Position numbers and translations under genes: made by a program. From Phymorhynchus buccinoides (taxonomy: Eukaryota; Mollusca; Gastropoda; Neogastropoda; Raphitomidae), in assembly GCA_017654935.2 (NCBI GenBank), contig CM065687.1, positions 28,945,709-29,009,708 on the forward strand: DNA of 64,000 nt, read 5' to 3'. Within the stretch, counting starts at the first letter, position 1. Each line of letters opens with the position of its first letter. A model generated the notes under the pieces. The model ran no database searches and was not told where the DNA came from. It was given only the letters and a program-made list of their open reading frames with translations. Shown one piece after another: positions 42,820 through 55,140 of the stretch.

Positions 42820-43034
42820 ACCTTTGAAAAAAATATCAATAACGTGGCGATGAGGTTTAACCGAGGCGTGGTTACTGCTACACTTATCTGTATTGTTAAA
42901 AAATTCGGGACTTTACTGGTGTTGCATTGCCTCCGGGCATTGCCTCCAGTATCGTTCCCACCATCTTTGTATCTACAAATGTCCCATATGTGTCTGTTCC
43001 AGACCGAGAGGACGTAAAACACCATTTATCATTC
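42820..43034 (+). mobile_element. SINE-like retroposon family R1, copy 2
   Basis: 215 bases flanked by a perfect 17-base direct repeat ATTCGGTAGGAGCGCCT (42803-42819 and 43035-43051). Core matches the copy at 4753-5000. Confidence 0.82.
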
Positions 43035-43129
43035 ATTCGGTAGGAGCGCCTGTACTAATTATCGTCAACTGCTGTCAACTACTGTTATCTGCCATCAGTT
43101 ACAGTCAACTATCTATTATCTGTTTGTTG

Positions 43130-43759
43130 TCTGTCTGTCTGTCTGTTTCTTGATTGTCTACCTGTCTGTCTCTCTCTGTTTCCCGGCCTCCATCTGTCTC
43201 GATCTTTGTCTCTCTCTTTCTCATCTGTCTCTGTTTATTTTGTTTATTTCTCCCATCTGTCTCTCTATCTCCCTCTTTCTCATCTCATATCATATCATAT
43301 ATCGTATCATGGCACTATAGGCTTTTCAGCCTTTTGCCCTCTAGATTGATTCTTTTTGTTATTAATGTTGTATCGGCATTACCGATCGACTACTTAGGCA
43401 GTCGTGCTTTATTTGTCTAATTTATTTAAATTTACTGAATGCACAATATTCTGAAAATATCGATCTAATGAGTTCTTGAATGTATTTAGTGACGATGCAT
43501 TTACTGCTTCGTCACTAAAGGTTATTCCATGCGTTAGTCTCTGTTTATGCGCTGTCTCTGTTTATTTGTTTCTTTCTCCCATCTGTCTCTCTATCTCTCT
43601 CTTTCTCATCTCTCTCTGTTTATTTTGTTTCTTTCTACCATCTGTCTCCCTGTATGGTTTGTCAGCTGTCTGTCTGTCTGTTTTTGTTTATTCAGTTGTG
43701 TCTGTCTCACTGTCATTATGTCTGTCTGTGTGTCTCTTGTCTGTCCCTTTACCTTTGCC

Positions 43760-43760
<1 letters not shown>
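43130..43760. other. CT/GTCT-rich degenerate repeat
   Basis: Mixed CTGT/CTCT/CATCTGTC units, interrupted by a short unique stretch at about 43300-43530. No gene. Confidence 0.75.
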
Positions 43761-44505
<745 letters not shown>

Positions 44506-44781
44506 TAATAGGTCTCTGTGTGTGGTGTTGTATGTGTATTTGTGTGTGTGTGTGTGTGTTGTGTGTGTGTGTGTTTGTGTGTGTTATGTGTGATGCATGT
44601 ATGCTTCACACGCGCACACACACATTTGCATGTGTGTAGACTGTACAGATATGTTTGTGTGTCTGTCTTTTTGTGTGTCTGAGTCTGTGCGTGCCAGTGT
44701 GTGTGTATGTGCCGGCACACAATCCTTACATGCATATTAATTAATGCATAGGGCTGTCTGTTTTTACTTTCAGATAACAAA

Positions 44782-44859
44782 ATGTCTGTGAAAGTATCCC
44801 AGGCTAATTTGCCCCAGTTGATGCACTGGCTGGAACAATATTTACCTCACAGCTTCAAG
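44782..44859 (+). CDS. GLYAT-B exon 1
   Basis: 26 codons MSVKVSQANLPQLMHWLEQY-LPHSFK, phase 0, donor GTAACT. Confidence 0.85.
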
Positions 44860-45225
44860 GTAACTGGATTAAGATCTTAGTGTTTTGCAGCTTAACCCTT
44901 TCGCCGCCAGCCATATTTTAGCACAAAAAAACCCAACCAACCCATTACACTGAACAGGGTAAAAATAAAAACTATCTGCAGTATTGCGAATTCCTCTGTG
45001 AAATGCATAACATTAGGCCTATCCTTACCTCCCAAAATTAAGAAAATAAGGTCTTCAGATAACAGGCCCTGATTTGATACCTTTTGTTTTAGTGACATGG
45101 GTGTTAATCCATTGTGGTGCATAAAATGCGATATTGGCGGTGAAAGGGTTAAGCATAATAAAGGCACACACAGTTGTGCACACACATACACACATGTACA
45201 CAAACACACACGTACATGTGCGCCG

Positions 45226-45256
<31 letters not shown>

Positions 45257-45258
45257 TC

Positions 45259-45332
<74 letters not shown>

Positions 45333-45430
45333 ATACAAACTCACAGAAGCACAGACAACCACACATACACATACATATGTATGCATACCATGCACTCACA
45401 GACTCTTGAAGCCCTAATGCATAAGCCCAC

Positions 45431-45475
<45 letters not shown>

Positions 45476-46788
45476 TGTGCGTGCGTGCGTGCGTGTGTAT
45501 GTGTGTTAGTATTTTGATGACATGATAATTTTATATTACTAATTTGAAATTAGCCATTTGTATTGAATCATACGGAGAGCATAATGTTTAATTGCTTGGA
45601 CATTAACATCTGAGCTATTACTGATACTGTTTTTCTTTATGTTTAATTCATATGAATTAATAATTGCCAAACTCACAGGATGTTGTCATATTAGGTGCTG
45701 TTATGCAATTATTTAGAAATATAAAATTGTTTTTGATAAATCATAAAGTGCCCTTGGATCATCACAGGCTTGTGCAGAGCTTCCAAGATGTGCTTTTGTT
45801 TAATTATTTTAAAAAAACCACGTTCAGAATTTTCTATTTTTGTGGGGTTTTGAAGAAAATAGTTTAGCTGATGCTGTGAACTTGTTCCACTGGACAATGT
45901 TTACTTTAACCTTCCTCAGAATTTCATATTAAAACCCTTTCATCGCCACTGTCGCCTCTTGGCACCACCATGATTTGACACCCATGTCACTAAAAGGCAT
46001 CAATTGAGGGTCTGGTATCCAGTGACCTTATGTTCTTAAGTTTTGGGAGGTAAGGATAGGCCCTATTTTATTTTTTTATTTAAAATTTTTTGTTTTGCCC
46101 CTTGCAAAGAAGGTTCTCTTTTCTCCAATGATTTGCACATTCAAACACAAATTAATACAAACATCATCAAAAAGTATGAATAGCTTATTAACATTAACAA
46201 TCCAACTATGCCATAACATCGACAATAGGCCCTATTTTATGCACGTCACAGAGGAATCCCCAATATTGCAGACAAAATATTTTGTCTACCCGGGTAAATT
46301 GAATAGCAAATTTTGGCTGAGGAATGACTAGCGTTGAAAGGGTTAAATTAAAAACAGGAACAGACAAAGGCAAATCAGAAACACCTGCTCGTCATAGAGG
46401 TAAAGTATTGATGTTGGTAGTTTGATGACATTACTGTTGCCAGATTCACGGAGAACTTCGGAGTCACCTGGGGGGTCAGCTTCCAGACATGGATTTCTTC
46501 GTGGACTCCTGGCCCCAGCCTCAGGCCGCTGTGGCCAGGGTGGACCCTGACGGTAAGCAGGTGAGAGACATGTCTTACACTAGTTACAAGTGGCCCTTTA
46601 ATTAACTCAAACGGCTTTTTAAAAAAAATAATTGTTTTAGGGGTCAGAATCATTATTAGGTGAGACCAGGTACTTGTAGCTGTTCTACATCGATCTTATC
46701 TTTTGTTCAAGCAAACACTGCCACACGCTCACACAATCAAGCGCATGCACACACGCACATATACTCACATACACGCACGCACGCGCGC

Positions 46789-46877
<89 letters not shown>

Positions 46878-49800
46878 CACGCATACAGGGAGTGAGAGAG
46901 AGAGAGAGAGAGAAACAAACACACTCAAGCGCAAACACAAATACTGACTTATGTACACTGAGAGACAGAAAGGCATAAATTATCATGTCTGGCGATCACC
47001 AACACTTAACACATGTATTTCCTTTTTCATTGTTGTGGTGCTGTTGTTGTTGTTGTGTGTGTGTGTGTGCTTAGGCTATTAATGTGATTCCGATTGTTTG
47101 CATTGCCTTTTCTCCTAGATCTATGTTTTTACTTTTCTTTTTATTCAGCTTCCGTATAAAGACTTCCTGAAGAATGTGATCTCAGGCATTTTTGCAGTGA
47201 ACGACGATGCCTTGAGAAGTCTGCTGAAGGACCCGAGCGTGGTAGACTGGAACATCGTAACCGTGTTCGGTTGTAAGTGGTACAGTGGAACCTCCCTTAT
47301 AAGACCTTCAAAAATCATTGAAAATGAGGTCTTAAGCTGGAAATTCACGACGGCAGGGGCATCACGGCATGAGGACGGAATGGCAGGTTTTTTGTCGTTG
47401 TCGTCCTAGGTTCCGTCACGAAACCCGAAGTTTTGAATCCATGCAAACGGCACAGAACCTTTTCTGTTTGAAAGACATGGCGCCCTACCTATCCAAACAT
47501 GTTGATAATCAGGTGCTTTTTGTTCTTTTGTTGGTGAAATATCGAAAAGAGAAGCAGAAAAACAACAACACAGATCGTGGAACTGAATGCATTCAGTTCG
47601 CTGGAGCACGTAATTGCCGAGACAATACTTACAAACAAACACATTCATACACACGCGCGCGCACGCGCGCGCGCGCGCGCGCACGCACGCACGCACGCAC
47701 ACGCACACGCACACACACACACACACACGAACTATGCACAAAGAAGAAAGTTAAGCACACACGCACACGCACACGCACACACACACTATGAAGATAAGAA
47801 GGGGAGTCGAGACTGGCAGATTATAAAAACAAGGGCGTCGCCGAGCGGCAGACATGTCCGTCACCAGCAATGCCACGCACTTGGCGACACCCTGTAGTGT
47901 CACATCCTGACACAAAATTGGAAGGGATTCTGTCTTCTAGTTCACGAGATACAGCTTGAAGAAGAAACATATAGCGCAAAGAAGGAAATTTCGGTTTTCA
48001 AGGTCACACTTCAAGGTCAAGGTCAGCATGGTGATAATTTATGCTCGGATGTTTTCTTCTCTAGGGTATACAGTACCACACACAATCTGAAGCGCTTCTG
48101 TCAAGTACCAATGTGGAAAATATGGCTTAAAACCCAATGTGTAGACCCCTACCACTTTCAAGGCCTACTGATCGCCCGGACCGTGACCTTGACCTTGATC
48201 GTTATGCCACCATCAGAACGGGCATAAGCCAAAGTACCTTCATGCCAAATGTGAAGACTCTAACACTAACGGTGTGGGAGGTATGGCCCCTGAAAGATTT
48301 TCGGTTTTCAAGGTCGTACGCCAAGGTCAAGGTCACGACGGCAAAATGGTTTGCGCGGATGCCTTCCTCTCATGGTGACACACCAGCACACAAAAGTTGA
48401 CGTGATTCTGTCAACCCGTTCGAAAGATATCCTTGGGACAGACAGAAGGAGAAAAAAATGATCCAGCGATCTTTTTGACCTTGACCTTGACCTTGATCGG
48501 TATGCCATCATCAGAACGGACATAAGCCAAACCACCTTCATACCAAGTTTCAACATCCTATGTTGATCGGTGCCCAAGATATGGCTAAAAATAGATTTTC
48601 GGTTTTCAAGGTCGTACGTCAAGGTCAAGGTCACGACGGCAAAATGGTTTGCGCCGATCTCTTCCTATTAATGAGGCACACCTTCACACAAAATTTGACG
48701 CGAAAAGAAAAAAAATACAAACCAGCCCATCGCAAAGTCCGTTCTGGCGTTCACCTTCGGTGACGGACGGACAAAAAACACGAAAAAGGGGGAGGGGGGG
48801 GGCTTGTCTTGTTGTGCTGGCATTTTCTTTAGGACAGACAATGCCAGAAAAATGTACATGCACGTAGGTTAACGTGGTGACCTTGACCCAAACCCCTCAT
48901 TTCCATAGCTGACCGAAGTATTTTTCTTCTCAGATTTCACTGTGCCGTCTCTATTCCGTGGACGGTACCGGCAGAATTCGCTACATGCTCCGAAACCTCC
49001 CTGCCGTGACGGTACCGTCGACGGTACCGGTGACTTGCCTTGACGTTTCGTGACTAAGGATTCAAGCAGTAGAAATTTAGTGTGAGCGATTGACACAGCA
49101 GTATTTTTGCCTTGGCCGTGGCCGGTACCGTGATGTTTTTGCCGTCGTGGATTTCCAGCTTTATAAGGGAGGGATCTTATAAAGGAGGTAATTTTAATAC
49201 TTACAAAGAAGCGCAATGTCTCAGAGAAGTAGGTCTTATATGGGAGGGAGTCTTATAATGGGAGGTCTTTAAGGGAGGTTCCACTGTATTGACTATTGTA
49301 AATGTTTGGTTTGATCCCTACTTTGCTTTCGTGTGGATTGAGAGAGAGAGGGGGAGAGAGAGAGGGAGAGAGAGAGAAACATTTGAAACATTTGTTTATT
49401 GAGGGAAAATAATAAGCACACAATGGGCTTGTTTACATCTTGCCCAACAACAGAGAGAGAGAGAGAGAGAGTACGAATACGAACTTTTTTTTTTATTGAG
49501 GGAAACTGGATAAGCCGAATCAGCTTTTTTTTTTAACACCATGCCCTCAGGCAAACAGAAAAGAAAAAAAACCGAAACATAAACGAGAGAGAGAGAGAGA
49601 AGGGAAGGGATGGGGGATGACTGGGAGGGGGTGGGAAGGTGGTGTGTTTCGACAGAGTAGCCTACAAGTGCGGAAGTTGCTATATGCCATAATGTATGTG
49701 TGTGTTACGTTCACTTAGGCCTACATTGTGCTGTATGTTTTCTGGAACAGCTTACTCTGTAGAAAACTGACTGGCTTTCCTCCCTCTGCAGGTGTGTCAG

Positions 49801-49967
49801 ACACGTTGCATTCAGTGCTGACATCAGTGGCCAAAGAGATGGGCAAGTGTCCCAAGATCCACCCCGACACTTTATTGAAAGCAGCTCCTCAAGATGTGAA
49901 ACCCATGTGCGTGTTTTGTTGTATGATTGTGCAAAGGATAACTTTGTGAAATGTGTGTTCTTTAGTG

Positions 49968-50018
<51 letters not shown>

Positions 50019-50719
50019 CATGTGTGTATGTATGTGGGTGTGGGTGTGCGTGTATGTACATTTATTTAACATACAACATACATACAACTTAATCAGCAGT
50101 TTCACTTTTGTCGTTTCACAGAAATGGTAGCTTGGTTTATTTTTGTTCGTTTGTTTTATTTGCTTCGTGTAACTGCTGTAAATCAATTTGATAAAGACTA
50201 ATGACACTTGTAGAAAATGAACCAGTCTGTTTAAGCACCGTCTGGCGTAAGTATACACTTTTTGCATGATTATGTGTCTTTTGTTTGTGTCACAGTCCTC
50301 TTCCAGACGGACTGACATTCCAGCCCATCTCCAACGAAGAGATCAGGACCATCAACGCCACATGGAAGTTTGCCGGTGAAGGCTCAGAGCCTTACATCCG
50401 GGGATTCGTTGAGCAGTTTCCTGCAGTGTATGTGGTGTCAGACAGCGGAAAACATGTCGGTCACATGGTCAGCACCAGTTACGGCAGCATGGGAAATCTC
50501 TACGTCAATCCGGAATTCCGGAGAAAGGGTTACGCCAAAGTCATCCTGTCCCAGCTGGCTCAGAAGCATTTCGAGCAGGGAGAGGATGCCTACGTGATTG
50601 TGGAGGCGGAGAACGAAGCGTCTTTAAATCTGCACGTGTCCCTGGGCTTCAAAGAAGTGGGGAAAGTGGCGTGGATGACATTTGACCAGACCAGTTCTTG
50701 TAAGCAGTGTTGCGTTTGA
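44782..50719 (+). CDS. Glycine N-acyltransferase-like protein, copy B (complete)
   Basis: Five exons: 44782-44859, 46444-46560, 47149-47272, 49792-49906, 50296-50719; 285 residues, the usual GLYAT size. It transfers acyl groups from acyl-CoA to an amine acceptor such as glycine. The N-terminal half has DFFVDSWPQPQAAVAR (about 40-55), matching the conserved VDSWP segment of the GLYAT N-terminal domain. The C-terminal GNAT half carries NPEFRRKGYAKV (about 216-227), the acyl-CoA pyrophosphate loop, and ends LGFKEVGKVAWMTFDQ plus a short tail. The start ATG lies 8 bases after an acceptor (TTTCAG, 44768-44773), so there is an upstream untranslated exon. Introns 1-3 are full of transposons. Exact substrate cannot be inferred. 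Confidence 0.92.
44892..45152. mobile_element. TTAA-flanked piggyBac-like MITE, complete (GLYAT-B intron 1)
   Basis: Perfect TTAA at 44892-44895 and 45149-45152, termini CCCTTTCGCCGCCAGCCA and TTGGCGGTGAAAGGG. Same family as 30657-30895. Confidence 0.82.
45153..45520. repeat. CA, CT and GT microsatellite cluster
   Basis: (CA)n 45176-45252, (CT)n 45262-45328, (GT)n with GCGT units 45431-45505. Confidence 0.95.
45929..46346. mobile_element. piggyBac-like MITE with an insertion
   Basis: TTAA at 45929-45932 and 46343-46346 with termini related to CCCTTTCATCGCCA and GCGTTGAAAGGG. Its middle is split by the retroposon at 46071-46224; without it the length is about 250, like the other copies. Confidence 0.75.
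46071..46224 (-). mobile_element. 5'-truncated retroposon nested in the MITE
   Basis: 154 bases flanked by a perfect 15-base direct repeat ATAGGCCCTATTTTA (46056-46070 and 46225-46239). On the minus strand it ends in an A-rich tail (AAATTTTAAATAAAAAAA), the mark of target-primed reverse transcription. Confidence 0.82.
46444..46560 (+). CDS. GLYAT-B exon 2
   Basis: 39 codons IHGELRSHLGGQLPDMDFFV then DSWPQPQAAVARVDPDGKQ; borders TGCCAG and GTGAGA. VDSWP is the family marker. Confidence 0.9.
46790..46875. repeat. (CA)n microsatellite
   Basis: About 80 bases of CA repeats in GLYAT-B intron 2, followed by a short GA run. Confidence 0.95.
47149..47272 (+). CDS. GLYAT-B exon 3
   Basis: 41 codons plus one base, LPYKDFLKNVISGIFAVNDD then ALRSLLKDPSVVDWNIVTVFG; borders ATTCAG and GTAAGT. 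Confidence 0.9.
47281..49288. mobile_element. 2-kb inverted-repeat element with TA borders, mariner-like (GLYAT-B intron 3)
   Basis: Begins TACAGTGGAACCTCCCTTAT right after the exon 3 donor and ends in the near complement, AAGGGAGGTTCCACTGTA. TA at both ends fits Tc1/mariner target duplication. No transposase seen. It contains a CA/CG tract (47645-47790), the nested repeat 47823-48790 and an inverted-repeat zone around 48955-49030 (GACGGTACCG). Confidence 0.7.
47823..48790 (-). repeat. Dispersed AAGGTCAAGGTCA repeat, nested
   Basis: Reverse complement relative of 3400-4190. Contains five blocks of TCAAGGTCAAGGTCA-type sequence on one strand or the other (about 48003-48027, 48183-48199, 48308-48338, 48475-48500, 48607-48637). 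It sits inside the element 47281-49288. Confidence 0.75.
49792..49906 (+). CDS. GLYAT-B exon 4
   Basis: 115 bases: CVSDTLHSVLTSVAKEMGKC ... LLKAAPQDVKP; borders CTGCAG and GTGCGT, phases 1 and 2. Confidence 0.9.
49966..50016. repeat. (GT)n microsatellite in GLYAT-B intron 4
   Basis: About 25 GT units. Confidence 0.95.
50296..50719 (+). CDS. GLYAT-B exon 5, GNAT domain
   Basis: From PLPDGLTFQPISNEEIRTIN to TSSCKQCCV and TGA; border GTCACAG. Contains HVGHMVSTSYGSMGNLYV and FRRKGYAKVILSQLAQKHF. The tail is six residues longer than in copy A. Confidence 0.93.
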
Positions 50720-50940
50720 GTATGGGAATTACAGCTTTGTTGAATGTCTGTTTTGTATTCCAGATCCAACACTCATACGAGTATGAAACGAGAATAGATA
50801 GGTCGTAAAAGCCATGACTTGGTGAAATTTGACCAGACAAGGTCTTGTAAGCTGTGTTACGTTTGAGTATGGAAATTACAGCTTTGTTGATTGTCTATTT
50901 TGCATTCCAGATCCGACACTCATACGAGTATTAAATGATA
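50676..50940 (+). repeat. 147-bp tandem duplication over the GLYAT-B stop codon
   Basis: The sequence from TTTGACCAGACC through the stop codon and the start of the 3' UTR (to ACACTCATACGAGTAT) is repeated 147 bases later with about 10 percent differences. The second copy preserves the TGA and the last codons in similar form but has no link to the reading frame. Confidence 0.88.
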
Positions 50941-51219
50941 ACAAATAGTGAACGTAGAAACATTTTAACAGACATTGGTGATCTAAACCTTTTCCAATAG
51001 CCAACTAGATATCCACAAATTGACGTTAATGCCTTAAACCCAGAGCCGGCATATTTAAAGCGTTCACGCGAGGCGGGAGGCATCATTCCCCTCCCTGCTG
51101 GCGAGAGAGACGGTTCAACCGTTCTTTTTTTCCCTGTTGCTCGAGCCACTGTGAGTCAGAACTTCGCAACGACTAGGCTAGCAGTCTACACCCGATCCCT
51201 GGGATCGGTAGTTGTCCCT

Positions 51220-51390
51220 TTAAGGGGTACGCAACAATTATGTTAATGCCTTAAGGGGTACGCAACAATTACGTTAATGCCTTAAGGGGTACGCAACTAT
51301 TACGTTAATGCCTTAAGGGGTACGCAACAATTATGTTAATGCCTTAAGGGGTACGCAACCATTACGTTAATGCCTTAAGGGGTACACAAC
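51220..51390. repeat. 31-bp minisatellite, six starts
   Basis: Units begin TTAAGGGGTACGCAAC at 51220, 51251, 51282, 51313, 51344 and 51375. A related lone piece GACGTTAATGCCTTAAA lies at about 51023. Confidence 0.95.
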
Positions 51391-51689
51391 CCCCTTCAGT
51401 GCTGTAGGTCATTAAAGTCATCATTTGGGTGAAAATAGACCAGACCTGAACCAGAACATGATTAGACTATGTTGGTTGAATTCAGTGTGCGGATATACAG
51501 CAATATGTTACTTTTAAACGCTTGCTTTGGTTTTGTAGGCAATTAAGTAAGCACTAAACTTTGAGTATGGATGGATTAAAGTTTTCAGATGTTCTATTTA
51601 AGTAATGCATGATTATGTCACTTTAAATGTCTTGAATTTAAAACTTTTTACGACCTGTGTGTGTCCAGAATCCACAGTATATTTTGCAT

Positions 51690-51930
51690 GACGTAACCGC
51701 CCTTCTATCTCTATCTCCTCCCAAACAGTTCGAGGAAGAGACTTGGGGTGTAGATGGCTGTTGGGGTCCTTAACAGATTCCGCCTGGTGAGCCCCCCCCA
51801 GTTATTGTTAAAGGGTGCGTTTACATTAAATTTACATTCCAGTGGGAGGTAAATAAAACGGCTGCCATGTTCAATTCATGGAATAGTCACTGTCTTCCGT
51901 TTAAACTCTGGAAAACACAAGACGTGCTGA
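51690..51930 (+). repeat. Dispersed repeat R3, copy 1
   Basis: Shares GAGACTTGGG, GTGGATGGCTGTTGG, GTCCTTA.CAGATTC and GCGTTTACAT blocks with 54520-54740, in the same order and orientation. Confidence 0.7.
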
Positions 51931-52454
51931 GCGGTTGGCGAAACACACATACACGCAAGGAGAAGTCTCTCTTAGCAAATTAGATTTTAAACTCTTAGAA
52001 TTGTACTTTCACCCAACAAAGGACAGTAGTCCGGTTGGGTTTTCTGTAAATAAACTAACACATATTTTTTTAATATAATGTAGACTAATATGGACCACTG
52101 TTTTATGTAGTGCAATATCTCAAAGACAAAACCATATATTTCAGCGTAGATAGTTCCTGTTTATTGTTGTCAGTACTGACAACCAAACCACAGCCAATCT
52201 AAACGATAACTCTTCAAACTTTAACAAAAAGTTTTAAAAAATACAAAAACTCAAGTGGTCCATATTTGGGGCCCCGGAGCCTAATATGGACCAGGTCTTA
52301 ATATGCATAAAATGAGAATCTATGCAAAAGAAAGCATCTGAAAACAAATTCTTCAGCATCAAAACGGGATAATCTAAATAGACTTTCAAAGAAATATTCT
52401 AAAATCATACATATCTTCACACATACGAGCACTTGCATATTCACATCTGTACAC

Positions 52455-52511
52455 GCGCGCACACACACACACACACGCACACACACACACACGCACACAC
52501 ACACACACACA

Positions 52512-52550
<39 letters not shown>
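52455..52550. repeat. CA then CT microsatellite
   Basis: (CA)n with CG variants followed by about 19 CT units. Confidence 0.95.
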
Positions 52551-52553
<3 letters not shown>

Positions 52554-52636
52554 CTTAATTTTAGCTACAACTTAACGAAATTATGGACACAGTAGTCAAA
52601 ATAATGAGATGAACATGAGCTAAACAAGCCAAATCA

Positions 52637-53407
52637 TCATATAGTAAAAAGCCAAGTGTCCGTGTGTGTGTGTGACTGAAACACGAAACGGGCCTTATAA
52701 CTCCGCCGTTTTTCGACCGAATCGCTTCAAATTTGCTGTGAGCCCTAACGGGGCGATGGCAACGGCAACCGAGGCGGCCGTGTCATTTACGCGGTTTGGC
52801 AAATGCGCGAAACGCGTATCCGCCGGCCTCTGGGCGCCCGTATCTCCGGCGTTTCTGGACGGATTGCCGTCACATTTGGAAGGTAGATGACCGGTGACGG
52901 TGACTATCTGTGTGCCAAACCGGAAGCGAATCGATTCATAAACGCGCGTGATATACGCCGCTTCACCTTTTCACGAATAACTCTGCCGTTTCTTAATCGA
53001 ATCGCTTCAAATTTGCTGTCAGGCTTGCTGTGGCTGGATCTCTTCAAATTTGCTGTACTCGGCGTTACCAGTACTTGGCGTTACCGTTACTAGGCGTTAC
53101 CGTTACTAGGGAGATCGCATCACTCTCAGAGCAGCGCCAACGGGAAACGGGGCCTTATAACTCCGCCTTTTCTTAACCGAATCGCTTCAAATTTGCTGTA
53201 CTCGGCGTTACCAGTACTTGGCGTTACCGTTACTAGGCGTTACCGTTACTAGGGAGAGCGCATCACTCTCAGAGCAGCGCCAACGGGAAACGGGGCCTTA
53301 TAACTCCGCCGTTTCTTAACCGAATCGCTTCAAATTTGCTGTACTCAGCGTTACCAGTACTTGGCGTTACCGTTACTAGGCGTTACCGGTACTCGGAGTT
53401 GCGCTAG
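52637..53407 (+). mobile_element. Non-autonomous Helitron-like element, copy 2
   Basis: Starts TCATATAGTAAAAAGCCAAG after A and ends GCGCTAG before T. The right half has three tandem blocks of about 120 bases (CGGGGCCTTATAACTCCGCC ... TTACCGTTACTAGG), making it longer than copy 1. Confidence 0.78.
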
Positions 53408-53452
53408 TTTTGTAATAAAGCAAAGGGGAAAAACACTGGTCCATATTGAGAA

Positions 53453-53677
53453 GAGAGAGAGAAAATGGAGCTTTACGTCCTCTTGGTCTGAATCAGACAC
53501 ATATGGGACATTTGTAAATACAAATATGGTGGGAACAATACTGGAGGCAATGCCCGGAGGCAGTACGAAACCAGTAAAGTCCCGATTTTTTAAAATTAAT
53601 ACAGATAGCTGTAGTGGTGACCACGCCTCGGTTAAACCTCATCGGCTATGGCACCGCTACAAGTAATTCGTCGCTAT
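53453..53677 (-). mobile_element. SINE-like retroposon family R1, copy 3
   Basis: 225 bases in minus orientation flanked by the perfect 12-base direct repeat CCATATTGAGAA (53441-53452 and 53678-53689). The target is the TGGTCCATATT repeat. Confidence 0.82.
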
Positions 53678-54519
53678 CCATATTGAGAAACTTGGGGTGG
53701 TCCATATTAGGGGAAACAGTGCTTACATAAAAACAAGCATTTTAAACAGTAAGCAGGAAACCCTTCACTTCAACTAATATAGCAGGAGGAGGGACAGGCA
53801 TGTGATCATTTATCACGCCATTGCTGAAATGCTGCATTATTAAAAAGATACTTGAGTAAACAAAAATGCACAGGCACAAAGTTAAACTGCAAAGCACTGA
53901 AATACATACAGGTTTACCGTTTTCGCGCGTCACTTTTTCCACCATGATGATCGTAAATAGTGCAGGGGAAGCTACTCCACACTTCTATAGCGTTCAAATT
54001 TGTAAGAGTTGTAAGACTTGGACAAAACGGTGGTGGTCCATATTAGGAGACGGTCCATAATCGGCGACTCTCCCCTAAATCTAAAGATTGACCTGTGATT
54101 TCTTTTTAATAATAAAGTTGATTTTTTTATCTTTTAAATTGTGGTCTTGGAATTTTAATTAAAAGATGTTTTAATTATGAATTTATCCGATCGTAGTTTG
54201 TTTTGAATCAAAGCGAATTATCCTTACTATCACCATACCGTGTCATACCTGGTATTGCAGTACCACCAGGATGATTCGTTTGCATGTTCAGTTTCAGATT
54301 GTCAGCGGGCCCCGGTCATTGACCCAATTATTGACAGTTATTTGATCCCTCATTTTGTGCAGCCATAGGTCATCTGACCCATGAAGTCTCAATAAAATTT
54401 AATTTTAATACTACAGTGACAAATTACTGGCCCATTAGTATGGACATTCTGACAGTCTGACATACTGTTAAGTAAAACAAATGCATCACCAGTTATTACA
54501 CCATTTAGTTTTCTCAAAC

Positions 54520-54740
54520 CAAGTCCGTGCGGAACTTCGCCGGCCTTCTATATCTTCTCTCAAACTGCTCCAGGCAGAGACTTGGGATTTAGGGTGTCCC
54601 CCGTGTGGATGGCTGTTGGAGTCCTTACCAGATTCTGCTCGGTGAGGTCGCCCCAGTCATCGTTAAGGGTGGCGTTTACATAACATTTACATTTCCAATG
54701 GAAGGCAAATGGAACAGCCGCCGTGACAACAGGTGCTGAG
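54520..54740 (+). repeat. Dispersed repeat R3, copy 2
   Basis: Counterpart of 51690-51930, about 2.8 kb downstream. Preceded in both by a CTTCTAT..CTCTC pyrimidine stretch. Confidence 0.7.
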
Positions 54741-55140
54741 CACGGGTATAGCTAGTAATCTTTTATTTCATAACGTTGGCTATGAAAGAAAAAAGAGTTA
54801 CATTTCATGAGTAAAAGTCAAAGGGTACTGCTGGTCCTCTGCTTTCTTTTTGCGATTGTACCTTTTGGCTTTTACCCTTCAAAACTATTATCACGACACG
54901 TGTGCTGGCTTAGATGCACGAGATGCACTACCTTATTATTTTGTGTACTTTTGGTCATATGATGCGAACGAGATCTACGCAGTTCATTTTCTTTTGTCAG
55001 TTGTTTTAGATGTCTATAGTCCTTTGTGTTTTTAAAAACTGTAATAACCTAGTCATACTGACATTTTAAATAGCTTTAATGTTACTGTTGCAGTATTAAT
55101 ATGTCTACATGCTACGGTCGACGTAGCTGCTGATTTCACC

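Larger units (their letters stand above)
52075..54062. repeat. TGGTCCATATT-containing repeat interrupted by other insertions
   Basis: GGTCCATATT or its complement occurs near 52090, 52258, 52290, 53440, 53700 and 54036. The Helitron-like copy 2 and an R1 element split it. Its own limits are not clear. Confidence 0.4.
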
